Source: Acidobacteriota bacterium (GTDB lineage Bacteria; Acidobacteriota; Terriglobia; Bryobacterales; Bryobacteraceae). From it: a stretch of 53,367 nucleotides of DNA. The notes under the pieces are model-generated. The model was not told the DNA's origin, made no database searches, and was given only the letters and a program-made list of their open reading frames with translations. The stretch spans positions 1-53,367 of the forward strand of contig SYLY01000174.1 in assembly GCA_005808475.1 (NCBI GenBank). Direction: 5' to 3'. This document shows, in pieces, positions 34,828 through 42,713 of the stretch; the stretch's first letter is position 1; each line of letters starts with the position of its first letter. A program made the position numbers and the translations under genes.

Positions 34828-36105
34828 ATGCGATTCCCAATCCTGGCGCTGATCGCCCTCGCCGGCCTGCGCGCCGAAGTTCGCGAACTGACTCTCGCGG
34901 AGGCGGCCGATCTGGCCTCGAAACAAAATCCTTCAGTCTTGTTATCCCGGCTGGACGAGGCTCGCGCGGCGCAACACGTGCGCGCGGCGGGCGATCCGTT
35001 CCGCCCCAAAATATTCGTGGGCAGCGGGCTCGCCTATTCCAATGGCTTTCCCATGAGCATCGAGGGCTCCGCGCCGTCGATCGTCCAGGCCCGCAGCGTC
35101 GCATCCATCTACGACAGGCAGAAGCGGCTCGCCGCCGAACAAGCCCGGCAGGACAGCAAGACCGCCGGCATCGAAGGGCACGAGCGGCGCGACGAAGCGG
35201 TGTACCGCGCCATCGATCTGTATCTCGATGCCGAGCGAAAGGGCCGCCTCGCCGAGATGGCGTCGCGGCAAGTGGAGAGTTCGCGCAAGGTCGAAGCGGC
35301 TGTCAAGGCGCGCGTCGACGAAGGGCGCGAACTACCGGTGGAGGCCAAACGGGCGGCGCTCGAAACCGCCAAGACCGGCCACCGGTTGCTGGAACTGCGG
35401 CTCGACCGGGAGCAGGCCGAGGCGGCGTTGGCGCTGATCCTCGGGATGCCGGCGGGCGATCTGGCGCGGCCCCGCGGCGAAGAGCGTAAGGCGCCGGAGC
35501 TGCCGGAATCGGCGGAGTCGGCTGCGGGCGCCGCCCTGCGATCGAACCGCGAGTTGAGCCGAATGGAGTCCACGCTGACCGCCAAAGGATTCGAGATCCG
35601 GTCCGCGCGCGCCGCGAAACTGCCGAAGATCGACTTGGTGGCGCAGTACGCCCTGTTCGCGAAGTTCAACAACTACGAGGACTTCTTCCAACGCTTTCAA
35701 CGGCACAACGGGCAGATCGGAATGTCGGTGCAAGTGCCGGTGCTGGCGGGTCCGGCGGTGGATGCGGCCGCGGCGAGAGCGGAGGCGGAGGCGGCCAAGC
35801 TGCGTATCGAGCTCGGCCACGCCCGGAACCGGATCTCGACGGAAGCGCGGCGGCGGTTCCTCGAGGTGCAACGCGCGGAGTCGGCGCGGCAGTTGGCGCG
35901 GCAGGCGCTCGAAGTGGCGCGGGCCGACCTGGACGTCCAACTCGCCCGGTTCGACGAGGGTCGCGCGGCGGTCAAGCAGGTGGAAGAGGCCCGGCTCGTC
36001 GAGAACCGGAAATGGATGGAGTATTACGACACGCAGGCGGCGGTGGAACGGTCGCGGTACTCGCTGCTCGAACAGACCGGCGGTCTGCTCGCGGCAGTCC
36101 GGTAG
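34828..36105 (+). CDS. TolC-family outer-membrane efflux protein
   Basis: A 425-residue protein with a short signal peptide (MRFPILALIALAGLRAE) and two repeats of the outer-membrane-efflux domain: long alanine/arginine-rich helices (about 100-190 and 290-420) with the conserved starts LTLAEAADLASKQNPSVLLS and GAALRSNRELSRMESTL. The IGMSVQVPVLAGP segment is a typical barrel strand/turn. It should form a trimeric exit duct for the permease upstream, and perhaps for the adaptor encoded at 19776-21116. Confidence 0.9.
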   Translation: MRFPILALIALAGLRAEVRELTLAEAADLASKQNPSVLLSRLDEARAAQHVRAAGDPFRPKIFVGSGLAYSNGFPMSIEGSAPSIVQARSVASIYDRQKRLAAEQARQDSKTAGIEGHERRDEAVYRAIDLYLDAERKGRLAEMASRQVESSRKVEAAVKARVDEGRELPVEAKRAALETAKTGHRLLELRLDREQAEAALALILGMPAGDLARPRGEERKAPELPESAESAAGAALRSNRELSRMESTLTAKGFEIRSARAAKLPKIDLVAQYALFAKFNNYEDFFQRFQRHNGQIGMSVQVPVLAGPAVDAAAARAEAEAAKLRIELGHARNRISTEARRRFLEVQRAESARQLARQALEVARADLDVQLARFDEGRAAVKQVEEARLVENRKWMEYYDTQAAVERSRYSLLEQTGGLLAAVR

Positions 36106-36122
36106 CGCGACTTCGCCCAGTG

Positions 36123-36138
36123 TGGGCCGTCTGGCCCA
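36123..36138 (+). terminator. Short hairpin after the TolC-like gene
   Basis: TGGGCC and GGCCCA form a perfect six-base stem with loop GTCT, 17 bases past the stop. There is no T-run, so termination is only suggested. Confidence 0.3.
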
Positions 36139-36219
36139 ACCGGCCGCTCGTGGCCGTTCGCCGAATCAATGGATTGGCGGCGGCAATCGAAATGCACAGC
36201 CTTCTGTGGGAGGTGTCCC

Positions 36220-36687
36220 ATGATGACCAACAGGCTGGAACAGTACCTGGCCGATACCGGTGTTCCGTATATCCACACCGTGCATGGACCGGCCTTCACC
36301 GCGCGCGATACCGCGCACAAGGACCATACGCCCGCTCGGGAAATGGCCAAAACCGTCGTGTTCCTCGGAGATGGCGGATACGGCATCGCGCTCCTTCCGG
36401 CGAACACCCACGTCGATCTGCAAGAACTCGCCAATTGGCTCGGCTTGAGCCAACTGCGCCTCGCCACCGAGGAGGAGTTGATCGGCCTGTTCCCGGACGT
36501 CGAACTGGGAGCGATGCCCGCGTTCGGCAATCTCTACAACATTCCGGTCTATCTCGACGACCGTCTTGCCCGGCAGCCGCGCATCGCGTTCAGCGCCGGC
36601 ACCCATACCGATACGGTGCACATGAACACGGTCGATTTCATCCGCTTGGCCGACGCGCTGATTGTCCCGTTCGCGCGCAAGTGTTAG
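36220..36687 (+). CDS. YbaK/ProX-type aminoacyl-tRNA deacylase
   Basis: A 155-residue protein of the YbaK/EbsC fold that hydrolyses mischarged tRNAs (such as Cys- or Ala-tRNA-Pro). Key family patterns are TVHGPAFTARDTAH, the conserved Lys in REMAKTVVFLGDGG, GLFPDVELGAMPAFGNLYNIPVYLD, and RIAFSAGTHTDTVHMNTVDF. GGAGGT lies five bases before ATG 36220. The gene stands alone and is followed by a strong inverted repeat. Confidence 0.88.
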   Translation: MMTNRLEQYLADTGVPYIHTVHGPAFTARDTAHKDHTPAREMAKTVVFLGDGGYGIALLPANTHVDLQELANWLGLSQLRLATEEELIGLFPDVELGAMPAFGNLYNIPVYLDDRLARQPRIAFSAGTHTDTVHMNTVDFIRLADALIVPFARKC

Positions 36688-36701
36688 CGCGGAGTCCGCA
36701 T

Positions 36702-36738
36702 GGGGCCAACTGCTTTGCTACTACCCGCGGTTGGCCCC
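36702..36738 (+). terminator. Inverted repeat after the YbaK-type gene
   Basis: GGGGCCAAC (36702-36710) and GTTGGCCCC (36730-36738) are perfect nine-base arms around a 19-base loop, followed by TT. The position, 15 bases after the stop, fits a terminator and argues that the next gene does not start at the ATG at 36700. Confidence 0.45.
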
Positions 36739-36825
36739 TTGCCCTCGCGGGCCAACCTCGAGAATCCTCGGAGAAGCCCGCGTTTGCGCTCGAGAGGAAT
36801 CGCCTCCCCGCCGCACTTATTCTAT

Positions 36826-37761
36826 GTGGGGCGCCAGGACATCACGGGAAAACGAGCCTTCGCGGTCGATCCACGGGGCATGCTGCATCTCACCGGCAGC
36901 CTGGATCTGTCGGTCGACGCAACAGTGGTCCCGGTGAGCCCCGAACTGGTGGCCGCTCCCAAGCTGGCGGATCTGATGTTCCTGATCGATGTGGGGGAGC
37001 ATCGAACGCTTGAGATCTTCGAGGCGCTCGCCTACTGGGACGACCGCGAGATCGTCCGGATCGCCAGACGGTACGGCACGGCGATGATGGTCCCCGAGTA
37101 CGACCCGCGTCCGATCAAACTGACGGTCGCTTTGCTCGGGCGGAAGGCTGTGGACCGGCTGCCGGCCACACTGCCGATCGACCGGGGTGGAGGCAAGCTC
37201 GAAGTCTACCCCCGATACGTCCGGATGTGGGAGATCGACCCGGTGGGCGTGATTCACTTGAACCGGCCGTCGCTGCTGCCGTGGGTGGCGCTGATGGAGC
37301 GAACCACGGCGGATCTCCTGGAACATGCGGCCCGGGGAGTAGCCAACGACGAGGAACTGCTGGCGCACTTCGCGGTGCTGGCGAGTTTAAGATATGAGAG
37401 GGAGTGGATCGACGCTCTGCTCGGGAGGTTCACCGATATGATGACCGTGCAAATCGCGGAACAGACGCCGCTCGGCAAGTGGATTCGGGAAGCCGGACGC
37501 GAGCAAGGCCGGGTCGAGGGCAAGCTCGAAGGGAAGCTGGAGGGCAAGCTGGAGGGCAAGATCGAAGGCAAGCTCGAAGGCAAGCTCGAAGGCAAGGTCG
37601 AGTCCGTCCAGCGGTTCCTGCGGCATCGATTTCCGGCTCTGGAGGCCGAGTTCTCTCCGGCTGGGATGGACGCTCCCGCTGTCGAGCAAGTGCTTGATGC
37701 ACTGTACGGGGCGAGCGACGAAGCGGCTGCCCGGCGCGCCATCGGAGCCGCGAAAGCGTAG
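36826..37761 (+). CDS. Rpn/PD-(D/E)XK nuclease-like protein with EGK repeats
   Basis: About 311 residues from GTG 36826 (frame open from 36700). The order matches Rpn-type putative nuclease/transposase-related proteins: DITGKRAFAVDPRGMLHLTG, then ADLMFLIDV and a catalytic-type strand RTLEIFEALAYWDDREI, YVRMWEIDPVGVIHLNRPSLL, and ELLAHFAVLASLRYEREWI. A seven-fold E-G-K-x repeat follows (about 231-260), then a C-terminal module VESVQRFLRHRF ... VLDALYGASDEAAARRAIG. Rpn proteins cut DNA and promote RecA-independent recombination. Whether the nuclease site is complete here cannot be judged by eye. The 3' third is duplicated downstream. Confidence 0.68.
   Translation: MGRQDITGKRAFAVDPRGMLHLTGSLDLSVDATVVPVSPELVAAPKLADLMFLIDVGEHRTLEIFEALAYWDDREIVRIARRYGTAMMVPEYDPRPIKLTVALLGRKAVDRLPATLPIDRGGGKLEVYPRYVRMWEIDPVGVIHLNRPSLLPWVALMERTTADLLEHAARGVANDEELLAHFAVLASLRYEREWIDALLGRFTDMMTVQIAEQTPLGKWIREAGREQGRVEGKLEGKLEGKLEGKIEGKLEGKLEGKVESVQRFLRHRFPALEAEFSPAGMDAPAVEQVLDALYGASDEAAARRAIGAAKA
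37514..37600 (+). repeat. 12-bp repeat array encoding E-G-K-(L/I/V)
   Basis: Seven units of the type GAGGGCAAGCTC or GAAGGCAAGCTC run head to tail inside the Rpn-like gene. Copy 2 (about 37910-37960) has four. The units are in frame, so slippage changes linker length without breaking the gene. Confidence 0.8.
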
Positions 37762-37775
37762 AGCCGCCGGAGGTC

Positions 37776-38117
37776 GTGCGCACGAGCCGCCACAGCCGGA
37801 TCGACGCTTTGCTCGGGAGGTTCACCGATATGATGACCGTGCAAATCGCGGAACAGACGCCGCTCGGCAAGTGGATTCGGGAAGCCGGACGTGAGCAAGG
37901 CCGGGTCGAGGGCAAGCTCGAAGGCAAGCTGGAGGGCAAGCTCGAAGGCAAGGTCGAGTCCGTCCAGCGATTCCTGCGGCATCGATTTCCGGCTCTGGAG
38001 GCCGAGTTCTCTCCCGCCGGGCTGGACGCGGCCGCCGTCGAGCAAGTGCTCGATGCACTGTACGGCGCGAGCGACGAAGCGGCTGCCCGGTGCGCCATCG
38101 GAGCCGCGAAAGCATAG
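37776..38117 (+). pseudogene. Truncated duplicate of the Rpn-like gene (C-terminal module)
   Basis: An open frame of 113 residues from GTG 37776: a new 7-residue head (MRTSRHS), then RIDALLGRFTDMMTVQIAEQ, four EGK repeats, and the same C-terminal module as the gene before it. It lacks the whole nuclease-like domain. It is probably a duplication by-product; expression as a small interfering or assembly partner is possible but unsupported. Confidence 0.6.
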
Positions 38118-38159
38118 CCTCGAAGCCGCGCCGCGCCCCGGACAACTGCGAACGGCCTC

Positions 38160-39551
38160 TTAATTCGATGTGGCGCGGAGCAGATCCAGCAACGTTTCGG
38201 TGATCTTCACCGAAGCTTCCCGTTCGAGGTTGTTCGTCCCGAGCCACGTTTCGTAACCGCCCAGGTCGAAGTGGCGCGGCGTGGGCAGGTAGCCATAGTG
38301 GCCGTTGGCCAGTTCGATGGTGAACACCGGCCGCACGGCGGACCGCTCCTTGATCGACAGTCCGATCTCGGTGAACACCTCGCATGGGATTGCCGCGATC
38401 GCGAAGCCGCCCACGCGGATGGCCTGTAGCTTCAGCGCCGCCGTGTCCGGCCCCTTTTGCAGCGCCAACGCGCGCTCGGCGTAGGCTTTGGCGTTGCGCG
38501 GCAGTTTCTTCTCGTCGGGCTCGGCAAGCGCCGCCTTGGCGAACGCGAGTTGCTCCACCGTTGGCTTTCGATAGCGGAGAATCAATTCGCGTTCCGCCAT
38601 CTTCACCGGCGCCGAATCCCGGTACTGGGCGGCGGCCGCCGCTTCCACCGCGTGGCCCGCCATGCGCGCCGCCACCTCGCGAAGCCGCGCCATCGGCTCC
38701 TGCCGGGCGCGCGGCTGGATGAAGGCCGTGTTGTTGACGTCTCCGCTGGTGCCGTTCGACAGAATCGCCACGAAGTTCGGATCCCCGGGCGCGAGGCGGT
38801 CCGACACCATCTTGGCGAACTCGCCGAAGTAGTCGGAAGAGACTTTGTTCGCCGGAATGCCGCCCACGTAGTGCAGCGAGTAGTTGGCAAGCAGCGCCAG
38901 CGGCTTCCCGGCGGCGTTGCGCACCGATACGATCGAAAAGCCAGGGTCCACCGTGCCCGACGGATGCAGCAGATTCGGATTGCCTGCACCGGGGTTCATC
39001 TTCACCTTGTCGGTGGTCCCGCCGAACGGATCGGGGTCGATGCTGCCCTCTTTCATGAACCACCGCCGGTTGGACAGCTCCTCGGGAACCTGCCGCACCG
39101 CGTAGGCGACGCTCGCCGGCTCGAGGCGTCCATGCGCGGCGGCGACGGCGGCGGCAGTCTGATCCACGATCAGCTTTACGTACCTGCCTTCGACGCTATC
39201 TTCCTTGTCCGCGCCGGAAGGCGGCGCCGAATGCGTGTGCGTGGCCGCCATCAGGATGCGCGAAACGGGAATGCCAGATTTCTGGGACGCCAGCGCCTTG
39301 GCGCGATCCATCACCTCGCGCTTGATCAGGCAGCTATCCACCACGGCGATCGCGATCTCGACGCCATTCTCCTCGAACACCAGCGCGCGGACATGCAGCG
39401 GGTCAACCGCGGAGTCCGCCATCGTAAGGCCGAAATTTCCGATCAGCCGGACGGGCCATTCCCGCGGCGTGATATCCATCGAGGCGGCGCCGGCGCGCAG
39501 CCGGGCGAACGCGGCGGCGCAAAAGACGAAAACGAGAAGCAGGGGTTTCAT
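38160..39551 (-). CDS. Neutral/alkaline ceramidase-like exported hydrolase
   Basis: A 463-residue protein with a signal peptide (MKPLLLVFVFCAAAFARLRA). It matches the N-terminal catalytic fold of neutral/alkaline non-lysosomal ceramidases: AASMDITPREWPVRLIGNFG, a zinc motif AATHTHSAPPSG, NYSLHYVGG, ILSNGTSGDVNN, and a late ELANGHYGYLPTPRHFDLGGYE. Ceramidases cut the amide of ceramides; in soil bacteria these relatives may act on other amides or esters. It lacks the C-terminal Ig-like domain of long ceramidases. GGAGAG precedes ATG 39551. It is divergent from the DUF1080 gene. Confidence 0.85.
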   Translation of the reverse strand: MKPLLLVFVFCAAAFARLRAGAASMDITPREWPVRLIGNFGLTMADSAVDPLHVRALVFEENGVEIAIAVVDSCLIKREVMDRAKALASQKSGIPVSRILMAATHTHSAPPSGADKEDSVEGRYVKLIVDQTAAAVAAAHGRLEPASVAYAVRQVPEELSNRRWFMKEGSIDPDPFGGTTDKVKMNPGAGNPNLLHPSGTVDPGFSIVSVRNAAGKPLALLANYSLHYVGGIPANKVSSDYFGEFAKMVSDRLAPGDPNFVAILSNGTSGDVNNTAFIQPRARQEPMARLREVAARMAGHAVEAAAAAQYRDSAPVKMAERELILRYRKPTVEQLAFAKAALAEPDEKKLPRNAKAYAERALALQKGPDTAALKLQAIRVGGFAIAAIPCEVFTEIGLSIKERSAVRPVFTIELANGHYGYLPTPRHFDLGGYETWLGTNNLEREASVKITETLLDLLRATSN

Positions 39552-39593
39552 GGGAACTCTCCGTCGATAAGCTTGCCCCGCTATCATATTCCA

Positions 39594-40220
39594 ATGACCA
39601 AACTCGCTGCCGTCCTCGTCGCGGCGTCGCTCGCCGCCTCCGCCCAGAAGCCGGAAAAGGGCTTCCAGGCGCTGTTCAATGGAAAGGATCTCGCCGGCTG
39701 GACCAAAGCAAAGGAAAACGAAGGTACGTTCTCGGTGAAGGACGGCGCCATCGTCGCCAACGGCCCCCGCTGTCACCTCTACTACACCGGCGCCGGCGCG
39801 GACTGGAAGAACTTCGAACTCAAGGTCGACGTGATGACGCAAGCCAATTCGAACGGCGGCATCTACTTCCACACCGCCTACCAGGAAAAGAACTGGCCGG
39901 ACAAGGGCTTCGAAGTCCAGGTGAACAACACCTTCGTGAAGGACCCTCGCAAAACGGCGAGCCTCTATATGGTCCAGGACAATCACGGCGACGTCGCCTC
40001 GGACGGCAAATGGTTCACCGAGCACATCGTCGTGAAAGACAAGAAGGTGACCGTGTTCGTGGACGGCAAGCAGGTCACCCAGTGGTCCCAACCGGACGGA
40101 TGGGCGGGCCCCAAGAACATGCCCGGCCGCGTGCTGGACCATGGCACCATCGCCCTCCAGGGCCACGATCCCGGTTCGACGGTCCACTACCGCAACATCC
40201 GGATCAAGCCGCTCAAGTAG
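39594..40220 (+). CDS. Exported DUF1080 (3-keto-disaccharide hydrolase-like) protein
   Basis: A 208-residue protein with a signal peptide (MTKLAAVLVAASLAASAQ). It shows the jelly-roll family pattern: FQALFNGKDLAGWTKAKENE, FELKVDVMTQANSNGGIYFH, GFEVQVNN, WFTEHIVVKDKKVTVFVDGK, STVHYRNIRIKPL. Members bind or hydrolyse sugars, including 3-keto-glycosides. It is followed 43 bp on by two overlapping genes, possibly one operon. Confidence 0.87.
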   Translation: MTKLAAVLVAASLAASAQKPEKGFQALFNGKDLAGWTKAKENEGTFSVKDGAIVANGPRCHLYYTGAGADWKNFELKVDVMTQANSNGGIYFHTAYQEKNWPDKGFEVQVNNTFVKDPRKTASLYMVQDNHGDVASDGKWFTEHIVVKDKKVTVFVDGKQVTQWSQPDGWAGPKNMPGRVLDHGTIALQGHDPGSTVHYRNIRIKPLK

Positions 40221-40263
40221 ACCGGTCCCCGCCGCGGCGAGGCGCCGGCCATAGAATAGAGCG

Positions 40264-41496
40264 ATGATCGACCGTCGCGACCTGCTCCGCCTCGCCGCCT
40301 CGCTTCCCGCACTCGGCGCACCCGGCGGCAAAAAAACCATCGCCCTCGTCATTACCGAGTACCGGACCAACGCCCATGCCGACGTCATCGGCACTCGTCT
40401 GCTTGCCGGCTTCGAATACGCGGGCAAGTTCGCCCCGCCGCGGGTCAAAGCGGCGTCGATGTTCACCGACCAGGTTCCCTGGAACGACATGAGCCGCGAA
40501 ATGGCGAAGAAGCACGGCGTTCCGCTGTTCGACACCGTGCGCGACGCGGTGACGCTCGGCTCCGGCAAACTCGCGGTGGACGGCGTAGTGATCGTCGGGG
40601 AGCACGGCAACTATCCGTACAACGAAAAGCTCCAGCACCTGTATCCGCGCTACGAACTGATGTCGCAAGTGATGGATGTGTTCCGCCAGAGCGGCCGCTC
40701 GGTCCCCGTGTTCTGCGACAAGCATCTCTCGGTGGACTGGTGGAAGGCCAAGCAGATGTACGACTGGTCGCGCGAACTGAAATTCCCGTTTCTGGTGGGC
40801 TCGTCGATCCCGGTCACCTGGCGGCGGCCCCAGTTGGAACTGCCCATGGGAGCCAATCTGAAGCGCGCGGTCTCGGCGGCGTACGGCGGTACGGAAGCGT
40901 ACGGATTCCACGCCCTGGAAGGTCTGCAATGCATGGCCGAGCGGCGGCGCGGCGGCGAGACGGGCGTGCGGGCGGTGCAATCGATAGAGGGTCCGGAAGT
41001 CTGGAAGTGGACCGACGCCAACCCCTGGTCGATCCCCCTGCTGGATGCCGCCTGCGCGCGAAGCGAAGCTCGCAAAGCGGGCAACATGCGCGACAACTGC
41101 AAGTCGCCGGCTCTGTTCGTGGTGGAGTATCGCGACGGATTCCTGGGCGCGGTCTACATGCTCAACGGGCACATCAACGACTTCAACTTCGCCGGGGAAA
41201 TCGAAGGTCGCGCCGAACCCGCGTCGACGCTGTTCTGGCTTCAACCCGAGCGGTTCTACGGCCACTTCTCCGGCCTGGCGCACTACATCGAGGAACTGGT
41301 GCTCAACGGGCGCGAACCCTATCCACCCGAGCGGACGCTGCTCACCACCGGCGTGCTGGCCGCCGCGATGGAATCGGCGTGGAGCGGACACACACGGATC
41401 GAGACGCCCCAGCTCGACGTGAGGTACAAGGCCGTCGCGGCTTCGCTGTACAACCGCGGGCCGGTTCCGGCTCCCGAGAAGAAGGGCTCCGCGTGA
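40264..41496 (+). CDS. Exported protein of unknown function, twin-arginine-type leader
   Basis: A 410-residue protein beginning MIDRRDLLRLAASLPALGAP, a twin-arginine-like leader. The mature part starts with a Rossmann-like strand (KKTIALVITEYRTNAHADVI), followed by DGVVIVGEHGNYPYNEK, SVPVFCDKHLSVDWWKAKQM and PFLVGSSIPVTWRRP. I do not recognise a named family, though similar proteins seem common in Solibacter-type genomes. Its TGA overlaps the next gene's GTG (GTGA), so it is translationally coupled to the M19 dipeptidase. Confidence 0.8.
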   Translation: MIDRRDLLRLAASLPALGAPGGKKTIALVITEYRTNAHADVIGTRLLAGFEYAGKFAPPRVKAASMFTDQVPWNDMSREMAKKHGVPLFDTVRDAVTLGSGKLAVDGVVIVGEHGNYPYNEKLQHLYPRYELMSQVMDVFRQSGRSVPVFCDKHLSVDWWKAKQMYDWSRELKFPFLVGSSIPVTWRRPQLELPMGANLKRAVSAAYGGTEAYGFHALEGLQCMAERRRGGETGVRAVQSIEGPEVWKWTDANPWSIPLLDAACARSEARKAGNMRDNCKSPALFVVEYRDGFLGAVYMLNGHINDFNFAGEIEGRAEPASTLFWLQPERFYGHFSGLAHYIEELVLNGREPYPPERTLLTTGVLAAAMESAWSGHTRIETPQLDVRYKAVAASLYNRGPVPAPEKKGSA

Positions 41497-42713
41497 GGCT
41501 CGCCGCGCTGATCTCCGTTCTGGTGGCGGCCCTCTCCGGACAGGTGTCCGGCCGCGCCCGCAACCTGCATCGCGACGCCTTCGTGTTCGACGGTCACGTG
41601 CACGTGATCAACCGGCAACTGTACGACGGTACCGATATCGGAAAACGGCTGAAGGGCGGCCAGGTGGATCTCCCCCGAGCCAGGGATGGCGGCCTCGACG
41701 CGATGCTGTTCTCCCTCTACGTGCCCGAGCAATATTACCCGCCCCGGTTCGAGACCAAGTTCGCCCTGCGCCTCATCGATCTCGCCCGGCGGCAGGTGGA
41801 AGCGAACGCGGACCAGATCGCGATCGCCGAGTCGCCCGCCGATCTCGACCGCATCCACAAACAGGGCAAGATCGCGGCGATCCTCGATCTCGAGGGCGGG
41901 TTCGACCTGGATGGCGACCCGGCGATTCTGCGCATGCTTTGGCGGCTGGGTCTGCGATCGGCGCAACTCCCCGCGCACAACTGGGCGAACTCTTTCGCCG
42001 ACTCCTGTTGCGCCAAACAGGAAATCGGCGGCTTGAACGAGCGCGGACGCGAAGTGGTTCGGGAGATGAACCGGCTGGGGATGATCATCAATATCAGCCA
42101 CGCTTCGGATCGCACCGTCGAACAGGTGCTGGAAGTGAGTTCGACCCCGGTGGTGGCGACGCACCACGGCATGCGTGCGCTCAACGATATCCCCAGGAAT
42201 ATGCCGGACGACCTCATGCGGAAGTTGGCGGCCAAGGGCGGCCTGATCGGCTTCCACGTGGGCAACGAATTCCACAATCGCAAGATGTTCGATTGGCGCA
42301 CCAAGCAGGCGGGTAAACCGTTCTGGGATACCTCCGACGTCAAGAAGGACGAGCCCCTCACCATGGCGCTGATCGACAAGCTGGTGGGCCCCGCGTTTCC
42401 GATGATGGGCACCGACTGCCCGGACGAACTGCTGTTCTCCCCCGAGGAGTGGATCGGCGTCATCGAGCGCGCCATCTCGATCGTCGGCGAGGACCATGTT
42501 TCCCTGGGGTCGGATTTCGACGGCGGTCCTACTCCGCCCAGGGGCATGAAGGACATCGCGGACCTGCCCCGCCTCACCCAAGCCATGCTGAACCGGGGCT
42601 GGCCAGAGAGCCGCATCCGCAAGTTCCTCGGCGGCAACTTGCTCCGCGTCTACCGCCAGATCGCGGCCGGCTCCCCCATTGCCCGCCCCGCTTCGAGTAC
42701 AGTATTGAAGTAG
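41493..42713 (+). CDS. Membrane (renal-type) dipeptidase, peptidase M19
   Basis: A 406-residue exported zinc dipeptidase. Signal peptide (VRLAALISVLVAALSGQVSG) precedes an amidohydrolase barrel with metal ligands in FDGHVHVIN, the bridging Glu in LDLEGGFDLDGD, His residues in NISHASDRTV and PVVATHHGMRALND, and the Asp of LGSDFDGGPTPP. It ends with the typical helix RIRKFLGGNLLRVYR. Start GTG 41493 overlaps the upstream stop. It should cleave dipeptides, including those with D-residues, in the periplasm, matching the D-aminoacylase encoded nearby. Confidence 0.92.
   Translation: MRLAALISVLVAALSGQVSGRARNLHRDAFVFDGHVHVINRQLYDGTDIGKRLKGGQVDLPRARDGGLDAMLFSLYVPEQYYPPRFETKFALRLIDLARRQVEANADQIAIAESPADLDRIHKQGKIAAILDLEGGFDLDGDPAILRMLWRLGLRSAQLPAHNWANSFADSCCAKQEIGGLNERGREVVREMNRLGMIINISHASDRTVEQVLEVSSTPVVATHHGMRALNDIPRNMPDDLMRKLAAKGGLIGFHVGNEFHNRKMFDWRTKQAGKPFWDTSDVKKDEPLTMALIDKLVGPAFPMMGTDCPDELLFSPEEWIGVIERAISIVGEDHVSLGSDFDGGPTPPRGMKDIADLPRLTQAMLNRGWPESRIRKFLGGNLLRVYRQIAAGSPIARPASSTVLK

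Larger units (their letters stand above)
37406..38117 (+). repeat. Tandem duplication of the 3' third of the Rpn-like gene
   Basis: Copy 1 is 37406-37761 (356 bp) and copy 2 is 37798-38117 (320 bp). They match almost base for base from GGATCGACGCT to the stop codon, apart from scattered substitutions and a 36-bp length difference. That difference equals three 12-bp units of the internal EGK repeat. Confidence 0.85.

Noticed and set aside
36700..36825. In-frame ATG at 36700 as the start of the Rpn-like gene
   Set aside because: It falls on a 9-bp inverted repeat that looks like the YbaK terminator, and the first 42 residues do not resemble the family.
37514..37600. Short direct repeats that could suggest a CRISPR array
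   Set aside because: The units are 12 bp, without spacers and in coding frame; they encode E-G-K repeats.
39594..40610. Upstream extension of the ceramidase-like frame across the DUF1080 gene
   Set aside because: The signal peptide and ribosome-binding site put the real start at 39551; the extension is the shadow of the DUF1080 gene.
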